The notes under the pieces were generated by a model. That model was not told where the DNA came from and made no database searches. It saw only the letters and a list, made by a program, of their open reading frames with translations. A DNA stretch of 64,000 bases from Hydrogenophaga sp. (GTDB taxonomy: Bacteria; Pseudomonadota; Gammaproteobacteria; Burkholderiales; Burkholderiaceae_C), in contig NZ_JAOASO010000013.1 of the NCBI RefSeq assembly GCF_030158645.1, positions 22,641 to 86,640 on the forward strand. The letters run 5' to 3'. The position numbers and the translations under genes were made by a program. Below are positions 18,001 to 26,171 of this stretch, one piece after another; positions within the stretch are counted from its first letter, which is position 1, and each line of letters opens with the position of its first letter.

Positions 18001-18954
18001 ATGGGCCAGGCCACCGGGTATTTCACCCACAAGGATTGTTGGAGACACGAAATGGGCGCCGGTCACCCGGAATGCCCAGAGCGTCTGGACGCGATCGAGG
18101 ACCGTTTGCTCATGAGCGGACTCGACGTGGCGCTGGAGCGCCGCGAGGCCACCGCCGCCTCCATGGCCGACCTCGAACTCGCCCACGGCCGCATGCACCT
18201 GGCGTCGCTGCGCGGCCTGAGCGACAACCTGCGCGACGAGATCAAAGCCGGCGGCCCGACCCACGCGCAGGTCGACCCCGACACCTCCATCAACACCCAC
18301 AGCTGGGACGCCATCCTCATGGCCGCGGGTGCCGCCATCGACGCCACCGACGCGGTGATGGCGGGCGAAATGCCCAACGCCTTCTGCGCGGTGCGCCCAC
18401 CCGGCCACCACGCCACGCGCAATCAGGCCATGGGTTTCTGCTTCGTGAACAACGTGGCGGTGGCCGCCAAATACGCGCTGGAGCGTCATGGTCTCAAACG
18501 CGTGGCCATCATCGATTTCGATGTGCACCACGGCAACGGCACCGAAGACATCGTGGCGGGCGACGACCGCATCCTCATGTGCAGCTTCTACCAGCACCCG
18601 TTCTATCCGGCGTGTGAGCATTCCACCGCTGCCAATCTGGTCAACCTGCCGGTGCCGGCTTACACCAAAGGCATGGACATCCGCGAGCTGATCGACATGA
18701 GCTGGATCCCCCGGCTCGACGCGCACAAGCCGCAGATGGTCTTCATCAGCGCCGGCTTCGACGCCCACCGCGAAGACGACATGGCGCAGCTCGGTCTGGT
18801 CGAGCAGGACTATGCGTGGATGACGATGCGGATCAAGGAGGTGGCCGAGCGCCACGCGAAGGGCCGCATCGTGAGTTGCCTCGAAGGCGGTTACGCGCTG
18901 AGCGCGCTGGGCCGCAGCGTGGAAGCGCATTTGCGGGTGCTGGCCGACGTTTGA
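18001..18954 (+). CDS. Histone deacetylase-like (acetylpolyamine amidohydrolase family) protein
   Basis: 317 aa, one class II histone-deacetylase-like domain. Visible family elements: GAGHPECPERLDAIE, the twin-His loop RPPGHHATRN, the zinc-binding IIDFDVHHGNGTEDI, and the C-terminal SAGFDAHREDDMAQL and CLEGGYAL. These enzymes use Zn and a His dyad to remove acetyl groups from amines; in bacteria the substrates are acetylpolyamines, acetoin-type or unknown amides. The start ATG at 18001 gives the family N-terminus (GYFTHKDC). It heads a rightward set with enoyl-CoA hydratase and an MscS channel (gaps of 35 and 28 bp). Confidence 0.93.
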   Translation: MGQATGYFTHKDCWRHEMGAGHPECPERLDAIEDRLLMSGLDVALERREATAASMADLELAHGRMHLASLRGLSDNLRDEIKAGGPTHAQVDPDTSINTHSWDAILMAAGAAIDATDAVMAGEMPNAFCAVRPPGHHATRNQAMGFCFVNNVAVAAKYALERHGLKRVAIIDFDVHHGNGTEDIVAGDDRILMCSFYQHPFYPACEHSTAANLVNLPVPAYTKGMDIRELIDMSWIPRLDAHKPQMVFISAGFDAHREDDMAQLGLVEQDYAWMTMRIKEVAERHAKGRIVSCLEGGYALSALGRSVEAHLRVLADV

Positions 18955-18989
18955 ACTTCGGCGGCGGATGGGCGTCCGATAATGCGCCG

Positions 18990-19802
18990 ATGACCCACAC
19001 CGCCAACGCTTCACCTCCCACGGCTGACGGTGCCGTGCTGATGCACACCCGCGACGAGCGCGGTGTGCACACGCTCACCCTCAATACCCCGCGCAGCTTC
19101 AACGTCTTGTCCGAAGCGATGCTCGCCGCGCTGCAGGCGGCCATCGCCGCGGTGGCCGCTGATCCACAAGCCCGGTTGGTCGTGATCGCTGCCAGCGGCA
19201 AGGCTTTTTGCGCCGGACACGACCTCAAGGAAATGAGGGCGAACCCCGAGCGGTCCTATTACCAGGCGCTGTTTGCGCGCTGCTCACGGCTCATGCTGGC
19301 GATCCGCCAGCTGGAGGTGCCGGTCATCGCGCGCGTGCAAGGCTTGGCCACTGCGGCGGGTTGCCAGCTGGTCGCGCAGTGCGATCTGGCGGTGGCCAGC
19401 GAGGCCGCGAGCTTTGGCGTGAACGGCATCGACGTGGGTCTGTTCTGTGCCACACCGGGCGTGGCCTTGTCGCGCAACATCCTGCCCAAGCAGGCGATGG
19501 AAATGCTCCTCACCGGCGATTTCATCTCGGCCGACGAGGCCTGCGCGCGTGGGCTCGTCAACCGGGTGGTGGCACCCGACGCACTGGACGAAGAAGTGGC
19601 CACCCTGGTGGACCGCATCCTGGCCAAACCTCCCGAAGCCATTGCCATGGGCAAGGCGCTGTTTTACCGCCAGCTGGAGACCGGCATCGAAGCGGCCTAC
19701 CAGCTCGCCGGGCAGACCATGGCCTGCAACATGGCGCACCCCGTGGCGCAAGAGGGCGTGCAGGCCTTCATCGACAAACGCGCGCCAAGCTGGCGCGCCT
19801 GA
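18990..19802 (+). CDS. Enoyl-CoA hydratase/isomerase family protein
   Basis: 270 aa, crotonase fold. The oxyanion-hole loops are seen as VIAASGKAFCAGHDLKEM and VIARVQGLATAAGCQLVAQCDLAVA. The position that usually carries the first catalytic Glu reads Ala-Ala-Gly, and the second catalytic region reads FGVNGIDVGLFCATPGVAL rather than the E-x-x-x-G of classical hydratases, so it may be an isomerase or another crotonase-type activity. The likely substrate is an acyl-CoA thioester; the exact reaction is not resolved. The ATG at 18990 is the first that leaves the full domain, 35 bp after the deacetylase-like gene. Confidence 0.88.
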   Translation: MTHTANASPPTADGAVLMHTRDERGVHTLTLNTPRSFNVLSEAMLAALQAAIAAVAADPQARLVVIAASGKAFCAGHDLKEMRANPERSYYQALFARCSRLMLAIRQLEVPVIARVQGLATAAGCQLVAQCDLAVASEAASFGVNGIDVGLFCATPGVALSRNILPKQAMEMLLTGDFISADEACARGLVNRVVAPDALDEEVATLVDRILAKPPEAIAMGKALFYRQLETGIEAAYQLAGQTMACNMAHPVAQEGVQAFIDKRAPSWRA

Positions 19803-19830
19803 TCCTTCAACGCACACCGTTTTTTCCCCC

Positions 19831-21156
19831 ATGGCAACCACTTCTTCAGCCGCCCCGAAACCCATCGACGATTTTGGTCTTTGGCTCTCGGCCTTCACCC
19901 AGCCCACCGTGTTGACCGAGCTCGGCGCGCTCGTGGTGTGCATTGCGTTGGCGCTGGGCGTCACCTGGCTGATGCGCCGGGCGCTGGGCATGCAGGAAGA
20001 CAAAGCCTCGGTGCTGTTTGGCCGCAACCTCATCGACGGCGTGATGTTCCCGCTGCTGCTGCTCACGCTGACCTATGTGGCCCGCGCCTTGCTGATGGAG
20101 CGCCTGCCGTTGGCCGCTTTCAAGGTGGCCATTCCGGTGCTGGTCTCGCTGGTGGTGATCCGGGTGGGTGTGAAGGTGCTGCAGGTGGCGTTTGCCACCG
20201 CGCCTTGGGTGCGGGTGCTGGAGCGCACCATCTCTTGGGTAGCTTGGCTGGCCATGGTGCTGTGGGTGAGCGGGCTGCTGCCGGTGGTGCTGGCCGAAAT
20301 GGACCAGATCACCTGGAAGATCGGCACCTCCACCCTGAGCTTGCGCACCATGATCGAGGGCATCCTCACGGCGGGTGCGGTGCTGATCCTGTCGCTGTGG
20401 GTGTCGTCTGCCATCGAGACGCGCCTGCTGCGCAAGGCGGTGGGCGGTGACCTCTCGCTGCGCAAGGCGGTGAGCAATGCCACGCGTGCGTTGCTCATGT
20501 TCTTCGGTCTCATCATTGCGCTTTCGGCCGTGGGCATCGATCTCACTGCGCTGTCGGTGCTGGGCGGGGCCATCGGTGTCGGTATTGGCTTCGGTTTGCA
20601 GAAGCTCGCGTCCAACTACGTGAGCGGCTTCGTGATCCTGGCCGAGCGCAGCATGCGCATCGGCGACAACGTGCGGGTCGACAACTTCGAAGGCATCATC
20701 ACCGACATCAACGCGCGTTACACCGTGATCCGCTCCACCACCGGGCGCGAGTCCATTGTGCCCAACGAACTGCTCATCATCAACCGGGTGGAAAACCTGT
20801 CGCTGGCCGACGACCGCCTGTGGCAATCCACGGTGGTGTCGGTGGGTTACGAGAGCGATGTGGACCAGGTGATGGAGCTGCTGAGAGACGCCGCCTTGAC
20901 CCAGGACCGCGTTCTCAAGGAGCCGGGCCCGTCGGTCGCCTTGTCCAACTTTGGGCCCGATGGCCTGGAATTCACGCTGGGCTACTGGATCGCCGATCCG
21001 GAGAACGGCACGCTCAACATCCGCTCCCTGATCAACCGCAAGGTGCTGCAGGCGCTGCGCGAAAACCAGATCCAGATCCCGTATCCGCAGCGCGTGCTGC
21101 ACATTCAGCCCCCCGCTGCCGAGCCTCGGGGTTCAGCGGTTCATGAAGCCCGGTAG
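19831..21156 (+). CDS. MscS family mechanosensitive ion channel
   Basis: 441 aa with four to five membrane segments before the conserved pore helix and MscS beta domain: VLGGAIGVGIGFGLQKLASN (Gly/Ala-rich TM3 pore helix) then YVSGFVILAERSMRIGDNVRVDNFEG and TGRESIVPNELLIINRVENLS. Such channels open on membrane tension and release solutes during hypo-osmotic shock. Longer than E. coli MscS (286 aa), so it belongs to the extended YbdG/YbiO-like types. Its 3' end overlaps the convergent dctM-type gene by 24 bp. Confidence 0.93.
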   Translation: MATTSSAAPKPIDDFGLWLSAFTQPTVLTELGALVVCIALALGVTWLMRRALGMQEDKASVLFGRNLIDGVMFPLLLLTLTYVARALLMERLPLAAFKVAIPVLVSLVVIRVGVKVLQVAFATAPWVRVLERTISWVAWLAMVLWVSGLLPVVLAEMDQITWKIGTSTLSLRTMIEGILTAGAVLILSLWVSSAIETRLLRKAVGGDLSLRKAVSNATRALLMFFGLIIALSAVGIDLTALSVLGGAIGVGIGFGLQKLASNYVSGFVILAERSMRIGDNVRVDNFEGIITDINARYTVIRSTTGRESIVPNELLIINRVENLSLADDRLWQSTVVSVGYESDVDQVMELLRDAALTQDRVLKEPGPSVALSNFGPDGLEFTLGYWIADPENGTLNIRSLINRKVLQALRENQIQIPYPQRVLHIQPPAAEPRGSAVHEAR

Positions 21157-22428
21157 CCACAGCGAGATGGCGGGGAAGGCGATCAGGATCCCCAGGCGCA
21201 CGATGTCGGCCATGACGAACGGCCAGACGCCCTGGAAGATGTGTTTGAGCTTCACCAGTGGCAGCAGGGAATTCATGACGAAGAGGTTCATGCCCACCGG
21301 CGGCGAGATCATGCCGATCTCCACGATGGTCACGATCAGGATGCCGAACCACACCGGGTCAAAGCCCAGCCCGGTGATGACCGGGAAAAACACCGGGATG
21401 GTCAGCAGCACCATCGACAGCTCTTCCATCACCAGTCCCAGGGCGATGTAGATCGTCATCATGACCACCACCACCATGAGGGGGTGCGGGCTGAACTGCA
21501 GGAGGAAGTCGCGCAGGTCGCCCGGCATGCTGGTGAAGTTGATGAAGCTGGTGAAGACCATCGCGCCGATCAGGATGGTGAACAGCATGGCCGTGGTGCG
21601 GGTGCTCTCGACCAAAATGTCGAGCAGGATGCGCGGGGTGAGCGCGCCGCGCAACAAGGCAAAGAAGAACGCACCCGCCGCGCCCACGCCCGCGCCCTCG
21701 GTGGCGGTGAACACACCGCCGTAGATGCCGCCGATCACCAGCGCGAACAGCAACCCCACGCCCCAGATGCCGCGCACGGCGGCCAGGCGCTGCGCCCAGT
21801 TGAAACGCTCGGCCGGTGGGCCGGCGAGCGGGTCGCGCCAGGTGATGTAGACCACCGCCAGGCACAGGCAGATGATGGCCACCAGACCGGGGAGGATGCC
21901 CGCGATGAACAACTTGCCGATGTCGGTCTCGGTGATGATCCCGTAGATCACCAGAATGGTCGAAGGCGGGATCAGGATGCCCAGCGTGCCGCCCGACGCG
22001 ATGGCGCCGGTGGCCAGTGTGTCCTTGTAGCCGTGGCGCTTCATCTCTGGGTAGGCCACGCGCGTCATCGTGGCGGCGGTGGCGATCGACGAGCCGCAGA
22101 TCGAGCCGAAACCGCCTGAGGCGATGATGCTGGCCATGGCCAGCCCACCCTTGCGGTGCCCGACGAAAGCATTCGCAGCGGTGTAGAGCTCGCGCGCCAT
22201 GCCGGCACGCGCCACGAGGTTGCCCATGAGGATGAACAGCGGGATCACCGACAGCACGTAGGCGAAGCCGGTCTCGAAGATCACCTGGCTGGTGCTGGCA
22301 AATGCGGGCTGCCAGCCACGCATGAGACCCAGTCCCGCCAGGCCTGCGATGGCCATGGCCAGCGCCAGCGGAATGCGCAGGAAGGCCATCGCAAAGACGG
22401 CCAGAAAACCCAGGGCGGCCTCGGTCAT
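21133..22428 (-). CDS. dctM: TRAP transporter large permease (DctM type)
   Basis: 431 aa with about 12 hydrophobic segments, the DctM family length. Family features: MGNLVARAGMARELYTAANAF, SGGFGSICGSSIATAATM and ASGGTLGILIPPSTILVIYG. It forms the Na+-driven translocation channel of a tripartite ATP-independent periplasmic transporter for organic acids. Its start overlaps the small-permease stop by 4 bp (ATGA). Substrate cannot be told from sequence alone. Confidence 0.94.
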   Translation of the reverse strand: MTEAALGFLAVFAMAFLRIPLALAMAIAGLAGLGLMRGWQPAFASTSQVIFETGFAYVLSVIPLFILMGNLVARAGMARELYTAANAFVGHRKGGLAMASIIASGGFGSICGSSIATAATMTRVAYPEMKRHGYKDTLATGAIASGGTLGILIPPSTILVIYGIITETDIGKLFIAGILPGLVAIICLCLAVVYITWRDPLAGPPAERFNWAQRLAAVRGIWGVGLLFALVIGGIYGGVFTATEGAGVGAAGAFFFALLRGALTPRILLDILVESTRTTAMLFTILIGAMVFTSFINFTSMPGDLRDFLLQFSPHPLMVVVVMMTIYIALGLVMEELSMVLLTIPVFFPVITGLGFDPVWFGILIVTIVEIGMISPPVGMNLFVMNSLLPLVKLKHIFQGVWPFVMADIVRLGILIAFPAISLWLPGFMNR

Positions 22429-22943
22429 GAGGAGGCTCCTTCCAGATCGGCCGGCGGCGGGTGGTGGGGCGAGGGCACCGGCACCACGACAAACACGAAC
22501 AGCAGGTGCACTGCGGCCGTGATGGCCAGAAACAGCGCCATCATCCAGGCCACCGGGGCGATGGAGACCTGAAGGTAAACGGTGGTGTCACCGTACTCGG
22601 CGAAACGGTCGGCGCGGGTGCTCATGAGGTAGGCGAGAAAACCGAAGCCGCCCGCGCAGATCAGGTTGACCAGGCGGGCCTGGATGCCGCGAACCCAGTC
22701 GGGCAAGAACGTGTCGAGCGAATCGAACACCACGTGTTCGTTGCGCCAGGAGACCATGGGCAGGGCGCCGAAGATCACGATGACCATGAGGATCTCGGTG
22801 ATCTCCAGGCCGCCGGGCACCGAGTGGTCAAAGAAGCGCCGCCCGGTCACGTCCACCAGGGTGAGCCACATGATGGTGAACAAGGCCACGGCGGCCATGA
22901 GTCCGGTGGACCACCGCAGCGTGCGTTCGATCGTCTTGAGCAT
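22425..22943 (-). CDS. dctQ: TRAP transporter small permease (DctQ type)
   Basis: 172 aa with four membrane segments, as expected for DctQ proteins that brace the large permease. It begins at ATG 22943 (MLKTIERTLRW) and shows the family pattern WLTLVDVTGRRFFDHSVPGGLEITEILM. It lies 78 bp after the binding-protein gene, separated by a strong stem-loop, and overlaps the large-permease start. Confidence 0.92.
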   Translation of the reverse strand: MLKTIERTLRWSTGLMAAVALFTIMWLTLVDVTGRRFFDHSVPGGLEITEILMVIVIFGALPMVSWRNEHVVFDSLDTFLPDWVRGIQARLVNLICAGGFGFLAYLMSTRADRFAEYGDTTVYLQVSIAPVAWMMALFLAITAAVHLLFVFVVVPVPSPHHPPPADLEGASS

Positions 22944-22962
22944 GATGAGTCTTGATGTGACA

Positions 22963-22993
22963 AGGCCGGCTGGGCGCTCCGCTCAGCCGGCCT
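22963..22993 (-). terminator. Stem-loop between TRAP binding-protein and permease genes
   Basis: Ten-base arms AGGCCGGCTG and CAGCCGGCCT (22963-22972, 22984-22993) enclose an 11-base centre that can pair further. No long T-run follows on the minus strand, so it may act as an attenuator or as an mRNA 3'-end protector giving more binding protein than permease, a common arrangement in transporter operons. Confidence 0.6.
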
Positions 22994-23021
22994 GGCAGGG
23001 CCATCGAGGTGGCCCCGGGTT

Positions 23022-24035
23022 TTATTTCACCTTGGCGATTTCTGCGCGGAACTCTGCAAGCACCTCTTTGGGGTTCTTCAGGCCCTTGACCTGCGCGCTG
23101 GCCGCCCATTTGGTTTCCAGGTAGTCCTGCTTGTCCATCACCGCCTTCACGAAAGCCTTGTCTGCTGTGATGCGGGTCACCCCCTGGGTCTTTTGCAGCT
23201 CGCGGCTGGCCGCGTCCACCTTGTCCCAGCCCTCGCCGAACAGGCGTGCGGCCGGCTCGCCCGACAGCTTGTCGACCACGGCCTTGTCTTGCGCCGAGAG
23301 GGCGTTGTACTTGGCCGGGTTCATCATGAAGACGAAGCTGGTGTTGTACAAGCCACCAGGAAAGGCGGTGGCGTGCTTGATCATGCTGAGCTTGAACGAG
23401 GCGATCGATTCGTCCGGGAAGAATGTGCCGTCCATCACACCGGTGGACAGCAATTCGAACGACTCGGGCGCCGCCTTGAGCGTGGTGTTCCAGCCCATGG
23501 CTTTGGAGAGTTCGTTGATGTTGCCGCCGCCGATGCGGAACTTCAGGCTCGCTGCTTCGGCGGCCGAACTCACCGGCTTCTTGCTGTTGAAGATCACGCC
23601 CGGGCCGTGCGTGAAGACCGCCAGCACCTTCACGCCGCGGTGCTCGCCCAGGGGGGCGAAATATTTGCTGTAAACCCGCTGGTAAGCCACTGAAGTGGCC
23701 ACCGCGTTGTTGCCCAGAAAAGGGAACTCGGCGACCTGCGTGTTGATGAATCGACCCGGGGTGTAGCCGTCCACCGTGTACGAAATGTCGGCCAGGCCGT
23801 CGCGCACCGCGTCAAAGGTGCCGGGGGCGGCTACCACCCCTTTGGGCAGGATGTTGCACTTCATGCGGCCGGTGCTTTCCTTCTCCAGCATGTCGCACCA
23901 CGCCTTCTGCGATGTGCTCAGCGTGTGGCTGGGCGGCAGCCAGCTGGAAACGGTGAACACCGTTTGCGCCGAAACCCAGCCGCTGGCAAGCAGGGTGGAT
24001 GACAAGGCGAATGCAACGAGGGAACGTGACTTCAT
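23022..24035 (-). CDS. dctP: TRAP transporter substrate-binding protein (DctP family)
   Basis: 337 aa with a signal peptide (ending ASGWVSAQ). The mature protein has the DctP fold signatures WLPPSHTLSTSQKAWCDMLE near its start and the hinge-region pattern VFTHGPGVIFNSKKPVSS with KFRIGGG, where the family Arg that salt-bridges carboxylate ligands is normally found. It would deliver a carboxylate or related solute to the DctQM permease. First gene of the operon. Confidence 0.93.
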   Translation of the reverse strand: MKSRSLVAFALSSTLLASGWVSAQTVFTVSSWLPPSHTLSTSQKAWCDMLEKESTGRMKCNILPKGVVAAPGTFDAVRDGLADISYTVDGYTPGRFINTQVAEFPFLGNNAVATSVAYQRVYSKYFAPLGEHRGVKVLAVFTHGPGVIFNSKKPVSSAAEAASLKFRIGGGNINELSKAMGWNTTLKAAPESFELLSTGVMDGTFFPDESIASFKLSMIKHATAFPGGLYNTSFVFMMNPAKYNALSAQDKAVVDKLSGEPAARLFGEGWDKVDAASRELQKTQGVTRITADKAFVKAVMDKQDYLETKWAASAQVKGLKNPKEVLAEFRAEIAKVK

Positions 24036-24202
24036 TCGGAAACTCCTGTGGACGGGTGCAATGTGCTTGCAGGAAGATGGTTGCTCAACATAAACAAATC
24101 AGCGCAGCCAATGTAGGCCAGTTCCATCGTGCGCCGTCTCATGGCTTACCCGAGTTCGCCGACCCTTCGGTCGGTGAATGCGCAAACACCTTGGCGAGGG
24201 GG

Positions 24203-24225
24203 CCCACAAATAAGGGCTTTGTGGG
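24203..24225 (+). promoter_or_regulatory. Inverted repeat overlapping the putative etfBA -35 region
   Basis: CCCACAAA (24203-24210) and TTTGTGGG (24218-24225) form a perfect 8-bp inverted repeat with a 7-base spacer. It covers the -35 area of the promoter at 24219-24246 and is therefore a candidate operator. The 358-bp gap between the divergent dctP and etfB genes also holds a small hairpin at 24159-24174 and the sites listed next. Confidence 0.5.
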
Positions 24226-24246
24226 TTCGGATCGTTCTCCTATAAT
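24219..24246 (+). promoter_or_regulatory. Candidate sigma-70 promoter for etfBA
   Basis: A perfect TATAAT (24241-24246) is preceded at 16 bp by TTGTGG. The start point would be near 24253, leaving a 140-base leader before etfB. Only the -10 element is strong. Confidence 0.55.
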
Positions 24247-24267
24247 CACCAAAAAGCACGATCGTTC
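24230..24267 (+). promoter_or_regulatory. Paired GATCGTTC direct repeats flanking the etfBA -10 box
   Basis: GATCGTTC occurs at 24230-24237 and again at 24260-24267, exactly 30 bp apart, on either side of TATAAT. The second copy is part of a palindrome ACGATCGT (24258-24265). The spacing (about three helical turns) suggests two operator sites on one face of the DNA, as for TetR-type repressors of fatty-acid genes. The regulator is not known. Confidence 0.5.
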
Positions 24268-24338
24268 GTTTTTCGAGATCCCGACTCGTTCCCCACCCCG
24301 GCCCCCTCGGCAAAGGGGCGGGGCATACAATCCGCCAG

Positions 24339-24354
24339 TTGACGTGCACGTCAA
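24339..24354 (+). promoter_or_regulatory. Perfect 16-bp palindrome upstream of etfB
   Basis: TTGACGTGCACGTCAA is fully self-complementary and lies 40 bp before the etfB start. Its shape (TTnACGT-N2-ACGTnAA) resembles operators described for the MerR-family regulator LiuR of branched-chain amino acid and acyl-CoA breakdown, an attractive match for electron-transfer flavoprotein genes. Confidence 0.6.
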
Positions 24355-24393
24355 TTCGCACGTCCCTTTCCACAACAGCAGGAGCAACCCAAC

Positions 24394-25143
24394 ATGAAGG
24401 TCATCGTCCCCGTCAAACGCGTGGTGGATTACAACGTCAAGGTGCGCGTCAAGAGCGACGGCACGGGCGTGGACATCGCCAACGTCAAGATGAGCATGAA
24501 CCCGTTTGACGAGATCGCGGTGGAAGAGGCCGTGAGATTGAAAGAGAAGGGCGTGGTCACCGAGGTGATCGCCGTCTCCTGCGGTGTCACGCAGTGCCAG
24601 GAAACCCTGCGCACCGCCATGGCCATCGGCGCCGACCGCGCCATCCTGGTCGAAACCACCGAAGAGCTGCAGCCCCTGGCCGTGGCCAAGCTCTTGAAAG
24701 CCCTGGTCGACAAAGAACAACCCGGCCTGATCATCCTGGGCAAACAGGCGATTGACGACGACGCCAACCAGACCGGCCAGATGCTGGCCGCTTTGGCCGA
24801 CCTGCCCCAAGGCACCTTCGCCAGCAAGGTGGAAGTGGCCGGTGACAAAGTGAATGTGACCCGCGAAGTGGACGGCGGCCTGGAAACGGTGTCCCTCTCC
24901 ATCCCGGCTGTCATCACCACCGACCTGCGCCTGAACGAGCCGCGTTATGTGACGCTGCCCAACATCATGAAGGCCAAGAAGAAGACGCTGGACATCCTCA
25001 AGCCCGAAGACCTCGGTGTGGACGTGACGCCGCGCATCAAGACGCTCAAGGTCAGCGAGCCGCCCAAGCGCGGCGCGGGCGTCAAGGTGGCCGATGTGGC
25101 CGCCCTGGTGGACAAGCTGAAGAACGAAGCCAAAGTGATCTGA
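24394..25143 (+). CDS. etfB: Electron transfer flavoprotein subunit beta
   Basis: 249 aa, normal EtfB length. The N-terminus [20 protein letters not shown] and the segments [19 protein letters not shown] and [20 protein letters not shown] (the adenine-nucleotide pocket) are typical. With EtfA it forms the FAD/AMP heterodimer that takes electrons from acyl-CoA dehydrogenases and passes them to ETF:ubiquinone oxidoreductase. The gene is followed at 11 bp by etfA and then by an acyl-CoA dehydrogenase, its likely electron donor. Confidence 0.97.
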   Translation: MKVIVPVKRVVDYNVKVRVKSDGTGVDIANVKMSMNPFDEIAVEEAVRLKEKGVVTEVIAVSCGVTQCQETLRTAMAIGADRAILVETTEELQPLAVAKLLKALVDKEQPGLIILGKQAIDDDANQTGQMLAALADLPQGTFASKVEVAGDKVNVTREVDGGLETVSLSIPAVITTDLRLNEPRYVTLPNIMKAKKKTLDILKPEDLGVDVTPRIKTLKVSEPPKRGAGVKVADVAALVDKLKNEAKVI

Positions 25144-25154
25144 GGAACCGACAA

Positions 25155-26093
25155 TTGACCGCACTCGTTATTGCCGAACACAACCACGCCTCCATCAAGG
25201 GCGCGACCTTGAACACCGTCGCCGCTGCCGCTCAATGTGGAGGGGACGTGCACGTGCTCATCGCCGGGCACAACGCTGGCGCTGCCGCCGACGCCGCCGC
25301 ACAGATCGCCGGCGTGAGCAAGGTGATCCACGCCGACGCCCCCCGCTTCGAACACGGCCTGGCCGAGAACGTGGCCGCGCAGGTGCTGACCATTGCCGCG
25401 AACTACAGCCACATCCTGTTCCCCGCCACCGCCACCGCCAGCGGCAAGAACGTGGCGCCGCGCGTGGCCGCTGCGCTGGATGTGGGTCAGATCTCCGACA
25501 TCACCAAGGTGATTGCAGCCGACACCTTCGAGCGCCCGATCTACGCCGGCAACGCCATTGCCACCGTGCAGGGCCTGGACGCCACGCACGTGATCACCGT
25601 GCGCACCACGGGATTCGACCCCGCAGCGGCCACCGGTGGCAGCGCCGCGGTGGAAACGGCAGCAGCAGCAGCCGACGACGGCAAGAGCAAGTTCATGGGC
25701 AGCGAGATCGCCAAGAGCGACCGCCCCGAACTCACCGCCGCCAAGATCATCGTCTCCGGTGGTCGGGCGCTGGGCAGCGCCGAGAAGTTCAACGACGTGA
25801 TGACGCCGCTGGCCGACAAGCTGGGTGCCGCACTGGGCGCCAGCCGCGCCGCGGTGGACGCGGGCTACGCGCCCAACGACTGGCAGGTGGGCCAGACCGG
25901 CAAGATCGTCGCACCGCAGCTCTACATCGCCGCCGGCATCTCCGGTGCCATCCAGCACCTGGCCGGCATGAAGGACAGCAAGGTCATCGTGGCGATCAAC
26001 AAGGATCCTGAAGCACCGATCTTTTCGGTGGCCGACTATGGCCTGGAGGCCGATCTGTTCGAAGCCGTGCCCGAATTGATCAAAGCACTCTGA
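25155..26093 (+). CDS. etfA: Electron transfer flavoprotein subunit alpha
   Basis: 312 aa. It starts with TTG at 25155, supported by GAGGA eight bases upstream. The C-terminal FAD domain shows [37 protein letters not shown] and [17 protein letters not shown], all standard for EtfA. It forms the ETF heterodimer with EtfB. A terminator follows at 26110-26135, so the acyl-CoA dehydrogenase may need partial read-through or its own promoter. Confidence 0.97.
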   Translation: MTALVIAEHNHASIKGATLNTVAAAAQCGGDVHVLIAGHNAGAAADAAAQIAGVSKVIHADAPRFEHGLAENVAAQVLTIAANYSHILFPATATASGKNVAPRVAAALDVGQISDITKVIAADTFERPIYAGNAIATVQGLDATHVITVRTTGFDPAAATGGSAAVETAAAAADDGKSKFMGSEIAKSDRPELTAAKIIVSGGRALGSAEKFNDVMTPLADKLGAALGASRAAVDAGYAPNDWQVGQTGKIVAPQLYIAAGISGAIQHLAGMKDSKVIVAINKDPEAPIFSVADYGLEADLFEAVPELIKAL

Positions 26094-26109
26094 CCCCTCT
26101 GAAAAATGC

Positions 26110-26135
26110 AAGGGCATCGTTCGCGATGCCCTTTT
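26110..26135 (+). terminator. Intrinsic terminator after etfBA
   Basis: A 10-bp perfect stem AAGGGCATCG/CGATGCCCTT with a TTCG loop runs directly into T residues (26132-26135). It lies 17 bp after the etfA stop. Confidence 0.88.
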
Positions 26136-26171
26136 CGTATCTGCACCCCTGACATTCCTGGAGACACGACC

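Noticed and set aside
24159..24174. CCGACC-CTTC-GGTCGG hairpin upstream of etfB as a terminator
   Set aside because: It lies between divergent genes, has no T-run, and no transcript is expected to end there.
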